This document shows, piece after piece, positions 8,392 through 18,223 of a stretch of DNA of 64,000 nt. The notes under the pieces were generated by a model, which did not search any database, was not told the origin of the DNA, and saw only the letters and a list, made by a program, of their open reading frames with translations. This DNA comes from Paramesorhizobium deserti. Its GTDB lineage: Bacteria; Pseudomonadota; Alphaproteobacteria; Rhizobiales; Rhizobiaceae. Each line of letters starts with the position of its first letter. Position 1 is the stretch's first letter. A program made the translations under genes and the position numbers. The stretch spans positions 806,001-870,000 of the forward strand of contig NZ_LNTU01000001.1 in assembly GCF_001558695.1 (NCBI RefSeq), in the 5' to 3' direction.

Positions 8392-9248
8392 GTGGCCATG
8401 ACGATTTTCCGAAGACGGGCAAGGTGAAGGAAGTCACCAGCCTGACCAACCCGATCGTCAAGGATCTGCGTGCGCTGTCGGTGAAGAAATTCCGCGACCA
8501 GCAGGGCGTCTTTCTAGCGGAGGGGCTGAAGCTCGTCATCGACGCGCTCGATCTCGGCTGGCGCATCCGCACGCTGGTCTTCGCCAAGGCCGGCAAGGGT
8601 AACGCCCTTGTCGAGCAGGTGGCGGCGCGCACCGTCGCCAAGGGAGGGCTGGTGCTGGAGGTGAGCGAGAAAATCATCTCCGCCATTACAAGACGCGACA
8701 ACCCGCAAATGGTCGTCGGCGTCTTCGAGCAGAAATATCATCCCCTTGGCGGTCTCAAACCCCAGGGCAATGACGTCTATGTCGCGCTCGACCGGGTGCG
8801 CGATCCCGGCAATCTCGGCACCGTCATCCGCACGGCGGACGCTGTGGGCGCGAAGGGCGTGATCCTGATCGGCGACACCACGGACCCCTTCTCCATCGAA
8901 ACGGTGCGCGCGACGATGGGCTCGGTCTTTGCCTTGCCGCTCTACCGCGCGAGCGAAGCCGATTTCCTTGCCTGGCGGAAAAATTTCTCGGGCCTCCTCG
9001 TCGGCACGCATCTGAAAGGCGCGGTCGACTATCGCACCATTCCCTACGCCCGCAAGCCGGTCGTCCTGATGATGGGCAACGAACAGCAGGGCCTGCCGGA
9101 CAGCCTCGCTTCCGCCTGTAACAGGCTCGCCCGCATCCCGCAGGCGGGACGCGCCGATTCGCTCAATCTGGCGATCGCCACCGGCGTAATGCTGTTCGAG
9201 ATCCGACGCGAGGCGCTCGTCCTCGATGAAAGACCGGGCGAAAAATGA
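8388..9248 (+). CDS. SpoU-family RNA 2'-O-methyltransferase
   Basis: A SPOUT-fold methyltransferase of the TrmH/RlmB group, 286 residues. It has an N-terminal substrate-binding domain ([17 protein letters not shown]) and the knotted C-terminal domain with the three SpoU motifs: [18 protein letters not shown] (motif 1), [13 protein letters not shown] (motif 2) and [20 protein letters not shown] (motif 3). The target nucleotide (rRNA or tRNA) cannot be assigned from sequence alone. It overlaps the upstream methyltransferase gene and the downstream lspA by 4 bp each (ATGA), so the three form one operon. Confidence 0.9.
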   Translation: MSGHDDFPKTGKVKEVTSLTNPIVKDLRALSVKKFRDQQGVFLAEGLKLVIDALDLGWRIRTLVFAKAGKGNALVEQVAARTVAKGGLVLEVSEKIISAITRRDNPQMVVGVFEQKYHPLGGLKPQGNDVYVALDRVRDPGNLGTVIRTADAVGAKGVILIGDTTDPFSIETVRATMGSVFALPLYRASEADFLAWRKNFSGLLVGTHLKGAVDYRTIPYARKPVVLMMGNEQQGLPDSLASACNRLARIPQAGRADSLNLAIATGVMLFEIRREALVLDERPGEK

Positions 9249-9742
9249 CCAGAAAACCTGTTTTCTTGAATTTCGCCGTGGTGGCCTTGGCCGTTATTCT
9301 CGACCAGTTCGTCAAATATCTGGTCGAAACGGGCATGGAATATCATCAGCAGATCGATATTCTGCCGGTTCTGGCGCTGTTTCGCACACATAATGACGGC
9401 ATCGCCTTCTCCATGCTCTCGTCGATGGGCGATACCGGCCTCATCATCATGACGCTCGTCGTCATCGCTTTCGTGCTCTATCTCTGGTGGTCGAGTGCGG
9501 CGGAGCGGCGGCTGGCGCGGTTCGGCTTCGCGCTGATCATCGGCGGGGCGATCGGAAACCTGATCGACCGCAGCCTCCACGGCTATGTGATCGATTACGT
9601 CCTTTTCCACACCGCCACCTGGTCCTTCGCGGTCTTCAACCTGGCAGATGCCTTCATCACCATCGGCGCCGGACTGATCATTCTCGATGAGCTCATCGCC
9701 TGGAAGAGCGAACGGGACGAAGGCAAAATCAACGACGGGTGA
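9245..9742 (+). CDS. lspA: Lipoprotein signal peptidase (signal peptidase II)
   Basis: An aspartyl protease of the inner membrane that cleaves prolipoproteins after lipidation. The 165-residue protein has four membrane segments and the two family motifs bearing the catalytic aspartates: [10 protein letters not shown] and [11 protein letters not shown]. The HNDGIAFS segment matches the conserved N-x-G-x-AF region. It begins in a 4-bp overlap with the SpoU gene. The L,D-transpeptidase at 25.9 kb, which carries a lipobox, is a likely client. Confidence 0.96.
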   Translation: MTRKPVFLNFAVVALAVILDQFVKYLVETGMEYHQQIDILPVLALFRTHNDGIAFSMLSSMGDTGLIIMTLVVIAFVLYLWWSSAAERRLARFGFALIIGGAIGNLIDRSLHGYVIDYVLFHTATWSFAVFNLADAFITIGAGLIILDELIAWKSERDEGKINDG

Positions 9743-9836
9743 AGCCGCTTGTTTCGGCAGAAAATGCTATAGCGCTTTATAAAAATTTGATCGTTTCGGG
9801 AAACCGGACCTGAACCGCCATATGTTAAGGCGGAGC

Positions 9837-11810
9837 ATGAGCATCGCCGATCCGACCGCCCATAATGCCCTGCCGCCCGCCTCGAACCATCGGCCCATAC
9901 CTGATGGAAGGGCAATGCTGCAGGCGGCGAAGAACCGCGACCGGGCTGCATTTTTGCGGGACGCGAGGAATGGCGCGGTCGGAACGAGGGCAATACTCCT
10001 TCTGTGCCCGCTTTTCGGCATGGGAGCCACCGCCTCGGCGCTGGCAGAGTGGCCGCTACCCCTGACATTCATACTGGCGGGGCTGACGGCGCTGACCGGC
10101 GCCATCGGTTGGCAGCGGAGCGCCCGCACCCCCAATACCAATGGCATCCTCGTCCTCGAAGAGAAGATCGAGGTCCAGCACCGTAAGATTGAAGAGTTGG
10201 CGGACCGGCTGTGGGAGGCGACGGAAAAGCTCGAAACGGAGGCGCTTCTGGTCGCGGCGCGCGAACGCGCCGAAAACGCCAATCAGGCGAAATCGCGCTT
10301 TCTCGCCACCGTCAGCCACGAGATCCGCACGCCGCTCAACGGCATCATCGGAATGGCGAAACTGCTTTCGGAGACAGGTCTTACCGGCGAGCAGCGCGCC
10401 TATACCGATGCCGTCCTGCAATCGGGCGATGCGCTTCTCCTCTTGATCGAGGATCTCCTGGATTTCTCCAAGATCGAGGCGGGGCATTTCGAGGCCAAAT
10501 CGGTCGAGACCGAAATCGTGCCGCTGTGCGAATCGATCATCGAGCTCCTGGCATCGCGGGCCTATGCTAAAGGGATCAGCCTCGGCTGCCATGTCTCGAG
10601 CAATGTGCCTGAAAGAATGGGCATCGATCAGGCGCGCGTCCGGCAGGTTCTCATCAATCTGATCGGAAACGCTGTCAAGTTCACCGATGAAGGCGGCGTG
10701 CTTCTCGACGTCTCGGTCAACAGCAATTCGCTCGTCTTCAGCGTCACCGACAGCGGGCCCGGCCTCAAGCCCGGCGACGAGAAGCGCATTTTCGAGGAAT
10801 TCGAGCAGGCCGATGACGGTTCGACGGCGCCGCGGGACGGCGCCGGGCTCGGACTGGCGATCTCGCAAAAGATCGCGGCGGCGATGGGCGGCACCATTCA
10901 TGTGGAGAGCGAATGGAAGAAGGGCTGCCGCTTCATCTTCACCCTCCCCTTTGCCGGTGCGCCGCCGCCGGCCGAGCGCCGCCAGCTTACAGACAGAAAT
11001 TATCTCATCCTCAGCGCCAACCGCCACGAAGCCGATGCCCTGGCGCGGACGCTCCATGACCATGGAGCAATCGTACTTTTTGCCAGTGACGGCGCGGAGG
11101 CGCTCGATATGGCCGGAAGGCAGCATTTCGACGCCATTCTGGCCGATATGGCCTTCGCCGAGGTGCTGTCGCCGCTGCTTCGCGCGCATAAGGCGGCGGA
11201 CAAAAGCGGTATCCAAGGCGTGCGCAAGGCGGTCATCCTGATAAAGCCGGAGGAGAAAAACGATCTGCCGGCGATCATGGGTCGGGGTTTCGACGCCTTC
11301 CTCGTGCGCCCCGTGCGCTCGGCGAGCCTCCTGCGCATCCTGACCTCGGAATTGCCGGAGCCCCTGTGGAAAGCCATCCGCGTACCACAGACAGCCGCGC
11401 CGGATACGCCGCCGCTGCGCGTTCTCATCGCCGACGACAATGAAATCAATCTGCAGCTTGCGCGCGCCGTTCTGTCGCGCGCCGGGCACGAGGCTGTCAT
11501 CGCCAATGACGGCGAGGCCGCGGTGGCCGCCTTTCGTCAAGCCAGGTTCGACGGGGCCGGCTTCGACATCGTGTTGATGGATCTGCACATGCCGCGCATG
11601 GATGGCGACGCGGCGATCAAGGCCATACGCAATTTCGAGACGGCGCAGGCCATGCCGGCAGTACCCATTCTGGTGCTGACTGCCGACGATCAGGCCGAAA
11701 CGCGAGCGAGACTGATGAAACTCGGCGCGGCGGGCTTCATCGCCAAGCCTGTAGACCCGGCGGAGCTTGCCATCGCGATCACGGAACATGTGAAGCCACA
11801 GGAGAGATAG
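9837..11810 (+). CDS. Hybrid sensor histidine kinase/response regulator
   Basis: A membrane-anchored hybrid kinase of 657 residues. Two hydrophobic helices lie at about 50-70 and 74-92, with almost no periplasmic loop, so sensing is probably intramembrane or cytoplasmic. A coiled-coil (about 108-150) leads to the HisKA domain with [10 protein letters not shown] (phospho-acceptor His161), an HATPase domain ([24 protein letters not shown]), a first receiver-like domain and a C-terminal receiver with phospho-acceptor Asp582 ([12 protein letters not shown]) and Lys in IAKPVD. The first receiver looks degenerate: no paired acidic residues after the first strand, and Arg where Lys is expected (LVRPVR). 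ATG 9837 has AAGG at a proper distance; 9822 is an alternative. The ligand and partner are unknown. Confidence 0.88.
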   Translation: MSIADPTAHNALPPASNHRPIPDGRAMLQAAKNRDRAAFLRDARNGAVGTRAILLLCPLFGMGATASALAEWPLPLTFILAGLTALTGAIGWQRSARTPNTNGILVLEEKIEVQHRKIEELADRLWEATEKLETEALLVAARERAENANQAKSRFLATVSHEIRTPLNGIIGMAKLLSETGLTGEQRAYTDAVLQSGDALLLLIEDLLDFSKIEAGHFEAKSVETEIVPLCESIIELLASRAYAKGISLGCHVSSNVPERMGIDQARVRQVLINLIGNAVKFTDEGGVLLDVSVNSNSLVFSVTDSGPGLKPGDEKRIFEEFEQADDGSTAPRDGAGLGLAISQKIAAAMGGTIHVESEWKKGCRFIFTLPFAGAPPPAERRQLTDRNYLILSANRHEADALARTLHDHGAIVLFASDGAEALDMAGRQHFDAILADMAFAEVLSPLLRAHKAADKSGIQGVRKAVILIKPEEKNDLPAIMGRGFDAFLVRPVRSASLLRILTSELPEPLWKAIRVPQTAAPDTPPLRVLIADDNEINLQLARAVLSRAGHEAVIANDGEAAVAAFRQARFDGAGFDIVLMDLHMPRMDGDAAIKAIRNFETAQAMPAVPILVLTADDQAETRARLMKLGAAGFIAKPVDPAELAIAITEHVKPQER

Positions 11811-11818
11811 CCATATTC

Positions 11819-11836
11819 ATGTCACCTTGCTGTCAT
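11819..11836 (+). promoter_or_regulatory. Pho-box-like direct repeat upstream of olsB
   Basis: ATGTCAC (11819-11825) and CTGTCAT (11830-11836) form an 11-bp-period direct repeat, 13 of 14 positions fitting the PhoB half-site CTGTCA(T/C). A third, weaker copy (ATGTAGC, 11841-11847) keeps the same phase. The spacers are less AT-rich than consensus. A GATTAT about 18 bp further on could be the -10, giving a 5' leader of about 125 nt before olsB. In S. meliloti ornithine-lipid synthesis through OlsB is induced by phosphate starvation in a PhoB-dependent way, which fits. Confidence 0.6.
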
Positions 11837-11885
11837 CGTGATGTAGCAGTTGCGGATTATCTCCTTTGCGCATGTGTTGAGCTGC

Positions 11886-11975
11886 TTCGCAGGTTTCCGA
11901 GGAAACGCTGCGAAATTTTCAACTGTTTGAAAATTTTATATTTATTCCGCCGCCCTCCCCCAAAGGCGGAATAAA
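11886..11975 (+). promoter_or_regulatory. Three consecutive hairpins in the olsB leader
   Basis: Hairpin 1: TTCGCAG (11886-11892) pairs with CTGCGAA (11908-11914) around an inner GTTTC/GAAAC stem. Hairpin 2: AAATTTTCAA (11913-11922) pairs perfectly with TTGAAAATTT (11927-11936) over a 4-nt loop. Hairpin 3: TTTATTCCGCC (11941-11951) pairs perfectly with GGCGGAATAAA (11965-11975). Hairpin 3 ends just before the GGAGAAG ribosome-binding site of olsB. No long T-tract follows any of them. They could be a terminator for the upstream kinase, a regulatory leader or protein-binding palindromes. Confidence 0.55.
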
Positions 11976-11993
11976 GGACTGGAGAAGACTGCC

Positions 11994-12887
11994 ATGAGCA
12001 CATTGCTTGGAATTTCCCGGCAAATCATTAATGATGCGGGCATGTCGAGCATCGAAACACCTGCGGCCCTCTTTACCTCGCCCGACAGCCCCGGCGTTCT
12101 CGGGCGCCTGGGCTCGCTAGAAGTCCGCCTTGCCCGGACGGCGGCGGAAATTGCCGCCGCGCAGGAATTGCGTTTCAGGATATTCTTCGACGAATTGGGC
12201 GCAATGCAGGAGAATGCGGCGATCCTGGAAGAGCGCGATGCGGACCGCTTCGATGCCGCCTGCGATCATCTCCTCGTCTATGACACCGCCATCGCCGAGC
12301 CGGAACACCGGCAGATCGTCGGCACCTACCGGCTGCTGCGCGGCGAAATGGCGCGTGAGGCCCACGGCTTCTACTCGGCCGGCGAATATGACGTCGACCG
12401 GCTGACGCTCGCCAAGCCTGATCTCCATTTCCTCGAGCTCGGCCGCTCCTGCGTCAAGCCGGAATACCGCTCGAAGCGAACGGTGGAGCTGTTGTGGCAG
12501 GGCATATGGGCCTATTGCCGCCGTCACCGCATCGACGTGATGTTCGGCTGCGCGTCGTTCCCGGGCGCCATTCCCGCCGCGCACGCGCTCGCCCTGTCGT
12601 TCCTGCATCACAATTGCCGCGCGGACGCGGATTGGGACGTGCGGGCGCTGCCGCAACGTTATCAGCCGATGGATCTGATGCCCCGGGAAGCGATCAACCC
12701 CAAGGTGGCGCTGTTCTCCATGCCGCCGCTGATCAAGGGCTATCTCAGGCTGGGCGCGATGATCGGCGATGGCGCAGTGGTCGACCAGGCCTTCGGCACG
12801 ACGGATGTGTTCATCATCCTGCCGGTCTCGCACATCTCGACCCGCTACATCACCTATTACGGCGCGGAAGCGGACCGGTTTATGTGA
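11994..12887 (+). CDS. olsB: L-ornithine N-alpha-acyltransferase OlsB
   Basis: OlsB transfers a 3-hydroxyacyl group from acyl-ACP to ornithine, giving lyso-ornithine lipid, the first step to phosphorus-free ornithine membrane lipids. The 297-residue protein has the GNAT-like fold of this family: VRLARTAAEIAAAQELRFRIFF near residue 45, VGTYRLLR, then the long conserved block FLELGRSCVKPEYRSKRTVELLWQG and FGCASFPG. Placement beside mutS and the malic enzyme gene matches S. meliloti, where olsB was defined. No olsA follows, as in S. meliloti, where olsA lies elsewhere. Start ATG 11994 has GGAGAAG 7 bp upstream. Regulation by phosphate is suggested by the Pho-box-like repeat. Confidence 0.88.
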   Translation: MSTLLGISRQIINDAGMSSIETPAALFTSPDSPGVLGRLGSLEVRLARTAAEIAAAQELRFRIFFDELGAMQENAAILEERDADRFDAACDHLLVYDTAIAEPEHRQIVGTYRLLRGEMAREAHGFYSAGEYDVDRLTLAKPDLHFLELGRSCVKPEYRSKRTVELLWQGIWAYCRRHRIDVMFGCASFPGAIPAAHALALSFLHHNCRADADWDVRALPQRYQPMDLMPREAINPKVALFSMPPLIKGYLRLGAMIGDGAVVDQAFGTTDVFIILPVSHISTRYITYYGAEADRFM

Positions 12888-12962
12888 ATAAGGGAATAGG
12901 GGAGTGTGTTGGAGCAAACATACTCCCCTACTCACTTATTCCCCTATTCCCTTACTCCCTTT
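12886..12962. repeat. Convergent-junction hairpin element A (olsB/mutS)
   Basis: A purine-rich left arm beginning at the olsB stop (AATAAGGGAATAGGGGAGTG) faces a pyrimidine-rich right arm; the inner 24 bp of the arms match at 21 positions and enclose a short GGAGC-containing loop. Both arms are built of GGGAATA/GGGAGTA units. The right arm reads on the minus strand through the last codons and TAA of mutS. It is probably a bidirectional terminator. Related elements occur at 25832, 27242 and 56329, all between convergent genes. Confidence 0.8.
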
Positions 12963-15708
12963 TGACTGCCAATTCCTTCAGCTTATAAATCACGTCCATC
13001 GCCTCGCGCGGCGTCATCTCGTCGGGGCTGAGCGCCAGAATGGCCTCCGTGAGCGCCTCATTGCCCTTCGGCTTCGGCTGCTCACGCTTCACCTCGACCG
13101 AGAACAGCGGCAAGTCGTCGATCAGTTTGTCGGCCTTACCTGATGTTTCGCCCGCTTCCAGCTGATGCAGCACGTCGCGCGCCCGCTCCACCACCGCTTC
13201 CGGCAGGCCGGCGAGGCGGGCGACCTGCACGCCATAGGAGCGGTCGGCGGCGCCCTTCGCCACTTCGTGCAGGAAAACGACGTCGCCGTCCCATTCCTTG
13301 ACCCGCATGGTGACATTCGCCAGCCGCGCCAGCTTTTCCGAAAGCGCGGTCATCTCATGGAAATGGGTGGCGAAAAGCGCGCGGCAGCGGTTCTTCTCAT
13401 GCAGGTACTCGACCGAGGCCCAGGCAATGGAGAGCCCGTCGAAGGTAGCGGTGCCGCGCCCAATCTCGTCGAGGATCACCAGCGAGCGCTCGCCGGCCTG
13501 GTTGAGGATGGCTGCGGTCTCCACCATTTCCACCATGAAGGTAGAGCGGCCGCGCGCCAGATCGTCCGATGCGCCGACGCGGCTGAACAGCCGGTCGACC
13601 ACGCCGATATGGGCAGCACCCGCGGGCACGAAGGAGCCCATCTGCGCCATAATGGCGATCAGCGCATTCTGGCGCAGGAAGGTGGATTTACCCCCCATAT
13701 TCGGGCCGGTGAGCAGCCAGATCGCGCCATGCTTCTCGCCGCCCTCGGGCGAGAGATCGCAATCGTTCGCCACGAAAGGATTGGCCGCCTGACGGCGCAA
13801 CGCCTGCTCAACCACGGGATGTCGGCCGGCGACGATGTTGAAGGCGAGGCTCGCATCGACCATCGGGCGGCAATAACCCTGCTCCTCGGCAAGGGCGGCA
13901 AGCGCTGCCGAAACGTCGAGCACGGCAAGAGCCGCCGCGCCGGCGCGGATGGCATCGGCATGGGCGACGGTCTCGTTCGTCAGCTCGTCGAAGATAGCGA
14001 GCTCAATGGAAAGCGCCCGGTCGGCGGCATTGGCGATCTTCGATTCCAGCTCCGCCAGCTCCGTGGTGGTGAAGCGCATGGCGCTCGCCATGGTCTGGCG
14101 ATGGATGAAGCGGCCCTTCGCTTCCGCGCTGCCGGTCATGGTCTCCTGATGGCTGGCAGGCACCTCGATGAAATAGCCAAGCACATTGTTGTGCTTGATC
14201 TTCAGCGATTTGATGCCTGTTTCGTCCATATAGCGGGCCTGCAGACCGGCGATAATCCGGCGCGACTGGTCGCGTAAGGCCCGCATCTCGTCAAGCTCGG
14301 CATGATAGCCGGCCCGGACGAAGCCGCCGTCACGCTTCAGAAGCGGCAGTTCATCGTCAAGCGCACAGTCGAGATGCTCGGCATAATCCTGCGGCAGGGC
14401 AACCAGCGCAGCACGCGCTTCATCGAGCTCCGGCGGCAGATTGCAGCCAGCAAGAAGCGCGGCTATCCCACGCGAGGCCTCAAGCCCGCGCTGCAACGCG
14501 CCAAGGTCGCGCGGACCGCCACGGCCGACAGCCAGACGCGAGAGCGCACGCGGCATATCGGGCACGCCCTTCAATTCGGCCCGCAAGCCCTCGGCGAGCT
14601 GCTGTTCGCCCAGGAAAAACGAGACCGCATCCTGGCGCATCACTATTGCGCCGGGATCGGTCAGCGGCGAAGTGAGCCGCTCGGCCAGAAGACGGGCGCC
14701 GCCGCCGGTCACGGTGCGGTCGATCGCCTTGAGCAGGCTGCCGTCGCGGCTGCCTGAAAGCGTGCGCGTCAACTCCAGATTGGCGCGCGTCGCGGGATCG
14801 ATGAAGAGCGCGGAGCCCTCCTGCTCGCGCTCGGGATACATCAGCGGCGGGCGTTCCGAGATCTGGGTCTTCTCGATATAGGCAATGGCGCCGGAGATCG
14901 CGGAAAGCTCCGAGCGCGAGAACTGACCGAAGCCATCGAGCGCCGCCACCTCGAAATAGCGCTTGATGCGCGCCTCGGCGGTGGCGCTGTCGAAGAGGCT
15001 CGCCGGCTGCGGCGTCACCGCCCGGCCTATGATGTCGAAGACGGGACGCAGTTCGGGATCGTGAAACACCGGCTCGGCGACGATCAGCTCGCGCGGATCA
15101 ACCCGCATGATATCGGCAAGGAGCCTGCCGGAGGCCGTTTCGGAGACGCGGAAGGTGCCGGTCGAAATGTCGATCCAGGCGAGCGCCATATGCCCATCCT
15201 CGGCTCCCTTGACCCGGCCGAGGGTCATCAGGAAATTGGCCTCGGACGGGTCGAGCAGCTTTTCCTCGGTGATCGTGCCGGGGGTGACGAGGCGGATGAC
15301 ATCGCGGCGCACCACCGATTTCGAGCCGCGCTTCTTGGCCTCCGCCGGATCCTCGGTCTGCTCGCAGACGGCAACGCGGAAGCCCCTGGCAATCAGCTTC
15401 TGCAGGTAATCGTCGGCGGCATGCACCGGCACGCCGCACATCGGGATATCCTCGCCCAAATGCTTGCCGCGCTTGGTAAGCGTGATGCCGAGCGCCCTCG
15501 ATGCCTCGACGGCATCGTCAAAGAACAGCTCGTAGAAATCGCCCATGCGATAGAACAGGAGCGACCCCTCATTCGCAGCCTTGATCTCGATATATTGCTC
15601 CATCATCGGCGTCGGACGCGCGCCCGCATCGAACGGGCTGACGCCGGTCTCGACATTGTCGGTGATTTGCGGCTGATCGTTCAATGCGGCTTCCCGGAAT
15701 TGTTCCAT
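12952..15708 (-). CDS. mutS: DNA mismatch repair protein MutS
   Basis: MutS recognises mismatches and small loops and starts methyl-independent strand repair with MutL. From ATG 15708 the protein has 918 residues, normal for rhizobia. Mismatch-binding domain I shows [14 protein letters not shown] (the GxFYE Phe-Glu pair) near residue 55; the ATPase has Walker [11 protein letters not shown], Walker [12 protein letters not shown] and ATHFHEM. The frame is open 81 codons further upstream into the malic enzyme gene, but MEQFREAAL is the sensible start. The gene ends inside junction element A: its last codons (AAG/AGG GAG TAA pattern) are element sequence. It is divergent from tme with 121 bp between the starts. 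Confidence 0.97.
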   Translation of the reverse strand: MEQFREAALNDQPQITDNVETGVSPFDAGARPTPMMEQYIEIKAANEGSLLFYRMGDFYELFFDDAVEASRALGITLTKRGKHLGEDIPMCGVPVHAADDYLQKLIARGFRVAVCEQTEDPAEAKKRGSKSVVRRDVIRLVTPGTITEEKLLDPSEANFLMTLGRVKGAEDGHMALAWIDISTGTFRVSETASGRLLADIMRVDPRELIVAEPVFHDPELRPVFDIIGRAVTPQPASLFDSATAEARIKRYFEVAALDGFGQFSRSELSAISGAIAYIEKTQISERPPLMYPEREQEGSALFIDPATRANLELTRTLSGSRDGSLLKAIDRTVTGGGARLLAERLTSPLTDPGAIVMRQDAVSFFLGEQQLAEGLRAELKGVPDMPRALSRLAVGRGGPRDLGALQRGLEASRGIAALLAGCNLPPELDEARAALVALPQDYAEHLDCALDDELPLLKRDGGFVRAGYHAELDEMRALRDQSRRIIAGLQARYMDETGIKSLKIKHNNVLGYFIEVPASHQETMTGSAEAKGRFIHRQTMASAMRFTTTELAELESKIANAADRALSIELAIFDELTNETVAHADAIRAGAAALAVLDVSAALAALAEEQGYCRPMVDASLAFNIVAGRHPVVEQALRRQAANPFVANDCDLSPEGGEKHGAIWLLTGPNMGGKSTFLRQNALIAIMAQMGSFVPAGAAHIGVVDRLFSRVGASDDLARGRSTFMVEMVETAAILNQAGERSLVILDEIGRGTATFDGLSIAWASVEYLHEKNRCRALFATHFHEMTALSEKLARLANVTMRVKEWDGDVVFLHEVAKGAADRSYGVQVARLAGLPEAVVERARDVLHQLEAGETSGKADKLIDDLPLFSVEVKREQPKPKGNEALTEAILALSPDEMTPREAMDVIYKLKELAVKRE

Positions 15709-15829
15709 GACGGCTTCGATGGGTAATTGGTCGCTTCGAGATAAATACCTATTACGTATCGCGCTGTTTACACACCGCCGTGCTAGCGGTATCGGACATT
15801 TCTCCACAGAACAAAGCACCGGAGGGAAC

Positions 15830-18127
15830 ATGCCCGTCGATACATCCAGCAGCAAGACCAACAGCCGGACTGCACCTTCGGTGACCGAACAGGAAGCGCT
15901 CGATTTCCACGCCAATGGCCGTCCCGGCAAGCTGGAGATCAATCCGACCAAGCCGATGGCGACGCAGCGCGATCTCTCGCTCGCCTATTCGCCGGGCGTG
16001 GCGGTGCCGGTGAAGGCGATCGCGGAAGACCCGGCGCGCGCCTATGACTATACCTCGAAGGGCAATCTGGTGGCGGTGATCTCCAACGGTACGGCGATCC
16101 TCGGTCTCGGCAATCTCGGCGCGCTGGCTTCAAAGCCGGTGATGGAGGGCAAGGCGGTGCTGTTCAAGCGCTTCGCCGATGTCGATTCCATCGATCTGGA
16201 AGTGGACACCACCGATATCGACGCCTTCGTCAACGCCGTGCGCTATCTCGGCCCCTCCTTCGGCGGCATCAATCTGGAGGATATCAAGGCGCCGGATTGC
16301 TTCATCATCGAAAGCCGGCTGCGCGAACTGATGGACATCCCGGTTTTCCATGACGACCAACACGGTACGGCGATCATCGCTGTGGCCGGCCTCATCAACG
16401 CGCTGCACCTGACCGGCCGCGACATGAAGACGACGAAGCTCGTCTGCAACGGCGCGGGCGCAGCGGGCATCGCCTGTATCGAACTGGTGAAAGCCATGGG
16501 CTTCGCGCCGGAAAACGTCATCCTCTGCGACACCAAGGGCGTCGTCTACAAGGGCCGCGAGGAGGGCATGAACCAGTGGAAATCCGCCCATGCGGTGGAG
16601 ACTTCCAAACGCACGCTGGCGGAGGCCATGGAGGGGGCTGATGTCTTCTTTGGCGTCTCGGCCAAGGGTGCCCTGACGGAGGATATGGTGCGCTCGATGG
16701 CGCCGAACCCGATCATCTTCGCCATGGCCAATCCCGATCCGGAGATCACGCCGGAGGAAGTGGCGCGCATCCGTTCGGACGCGATCATGGCGACGGGCCG
16801 GTCGGACTATCCGAACCAGGTCAACAATGTTCTGGGCTTCCCCTATATCTTCCGTGGAGCGCTGGACGTTCGCGCCACCACCATCAACGAGGAGATGAAG
16901 GTCGCGGCCGCCAATGCGCTTGCGGCGCTCGCCCGCGAGGATGTGCCTGATGATGTGGCGGCCGCCTATCAGGGCAACCGGCCGCGTTTCGGCCCCAACT
17001 ACATCATCCCCGTGCCGTTCGACCCACGCTTAATCTCCGCCATTCCCGTGGCGGTGGCCAAGGCGGCGATGGAATCGGGCGTCGCCGGCCGACCGATCGG
17101 CAATCTTGAAGCCTATGCGCGCGAGCTATCCGCCCGGCGCGACCCGATCGCCTCGACATTGCAGGGCATCTATGAGCGGGTACGGCGCCAGCCGAAGCGG
17201 ATCGTCTTCGCTGAAGGCGAGGAGGAGCAGGTAATGCGCGCCGCCGTCTCCTATGCGAACCAGCGCCTCGGCACCGCCATCCTGCTCGGCCGTGAGGAGC
17301 GCATCCGCGAAACGGCGCAGAATGCGGGCGTCGACCTCGCCAAGGCTGGCATCGAGATCATCAATGCGCGGCTTTCCAGCCGCAACACGGTCTATGCCGA
17401 CTATCTCTATGAGCGGCTGCAGCGGAAGGGCTATCTCTTCCGCGACTGCCACCGCATCATCAACAATGACCGCAACCATTTCGCCGCCTGCATGGTGGCG
17501 CTGGGCGATGCCGACGGCATGGTGACGGGGGTGACGCGCAATTACGCCACGGGCCTTGAAGACGTGCGCCGTGTCATCGATGCCAAGCCCGGACACAAGG
17601 TGATCGGCGTCTCGATCGCGCTTTGCCGCGGCCGCACGGTGCTCGTCGCCGATACGGCGGTTCACGAGATGCCCAATGCCGAGGAGCTTGCCGATATCGC
17701 CGAGGAAGCGGCCGGCATGGCGCGGCGCATGGGCTATGTGCCCCGCGTGGCGCTGCTTGCCTATTCGACCTTCGGCCATATGGGCGGCGAGCGCTCGGAG
17801 CGCATCCAGGAGGCGGTGAAGATCCTCGACAAGCGCCGCGTCGATTTCGAATATGACGGCGAGATGAGCGCGGATGTGGCGCTCAATCCGGCACTGATGG
17901 AACAATATCCCTTCATCCGGCTTTCCGGCCCGGCGAACGTGCTGGTCATGCCCGCCTTCCACTCCGCCTCCATCTCCACCAAGATGCTGCAGGAACTGGG
18001 CGGCTCGACCGTCATCGGCCCGCTGCTCGTCGGCCTCGACAAGCCGGTGCAGATCGTTTCGCTGGGCGCGAAGGATTCCGACATCGTCAATATGGCGGCA
18101 ATTGCGGCGTATAACGCGACGAATTGA
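15830..18127 (+). CDS. tme: NADP-dependent malic enzyme with phosphotransacetylase-like domain
   Basis: Oxidative decarboxylation of malate to pyruvate with NADP+, supplying pyruvate and NADPH during growth on C4-dicarboxylates. This is the 765-residue fused form: an N-terminal malic enzyme domain (residues 1-430; [34 protein letters not shown]) and a C-terminal phosphotransacetylase-like domain ([16 protein letters not shown]) thought to be regulatory, not catalytic. ATG 15830 has a GGAGG directly upstream. Position beside mutS and olsB matches what I recall for S. meliloti tme, so I prefer NADP-specific Tme over NAD-specific Dme, but cofactor use is inferred. Confidence 0.9.
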   Translation: MPVDTSSSKTNSRTAPSVTEQEALDFHANGRPGKLEINPTKPMATQRDLSLAYSPGVAVPVKAIAEDPARAYDYTSKGNLVAVISNGTAILGLGNLGALASKPVMEGKAVLFKRFADVDSIDLEVDTTDIDAFVNAVRYLGPSFGGINLEDIKAPDCFIIESRLRELMDIPVFHDDQHGTAIIAVAGLINALHLTGRDMKTTKLVCNGAGAAGIACIELVKAMGFAPENVILCDTKGVVYKGREEGMNQWKSAHAVETSKRTLAEAMEGADVFFGVSAKGALTEDMVRSMAPNPIIFAMANPDPEITPEEVARIRSDAIMATGRSDYPNQVNNVLGFPYIFRGALDVRATTINEEMKVAAANALAALAREDVPDDVAAAYQGNRPRFGPNYIIPVPFDPRLISAIPVAVAKAAMESGVAGRPIGNLEAYARELSARRDPIASTLQGIYERVRRQPKRIVFAEGEEEQVMRAAVSYANQRLGTAILLGREERIRETAQNAGVDLAKAGIEIINARLSSRNTVYADYLYERLQRKGYLFRDCHRIINNDRNHFAACMVALGDADGMVTGVTRNYATGLEDVRRVIDAKPGHKVIGVSIALCRGRTVLVADTAVHEMPNAEELADIAEEAAGMARRMGYVPRVALLAYSTFGHMGGERSERIQEAVKILDKRRVDFEYDGEMSADVALNPALMEQYPFIRLSGPANVLVMPAFHSASISTKMLQELGGSTVIGPLLVGLDKPVQIVSLGAKDSDIVNMAAIAAYNATN

Positions 18128-18131
18128 GGGC

Positions 18132-18164
18132 GTGGAGCGTGGCAGGATCCACGCTCCACCTTTT
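18132..18164 (+). terminator. Rho-independent terminator of tme
   Basis: GTGGAGCGTGG (18132-18142) pairs perfectly with CCACGCTCCAC (18149-18159) over a 6-nt loop, followed by C and TTTT. It starts 4 bp after the malic enzyme stop. Confidence 0.85.
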
Positions 18165-18223
18165 CCATACCCACGCCATATAAAACGCGGTATAGGGGGC
18201 ATCCATCTCATCGGGCCGTCTAC

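Noticed and set aside
6282-12887. Functional link between the ornithine cyclodeaminase relative and OlsB through ornithine
   Set aside because: The two genes are over 4 kb apart, in different operons, and the cyclodeaminase substrate is not certain.
12919-12931. A 13-base block of junction element A (ACATACTCCCCTA) identical to part of the frmR operator
   Set aside because: The element lacks the matching GAGTAT arm; the shared block follows from the low-complexity units, so FrmR binding there is unlikely.
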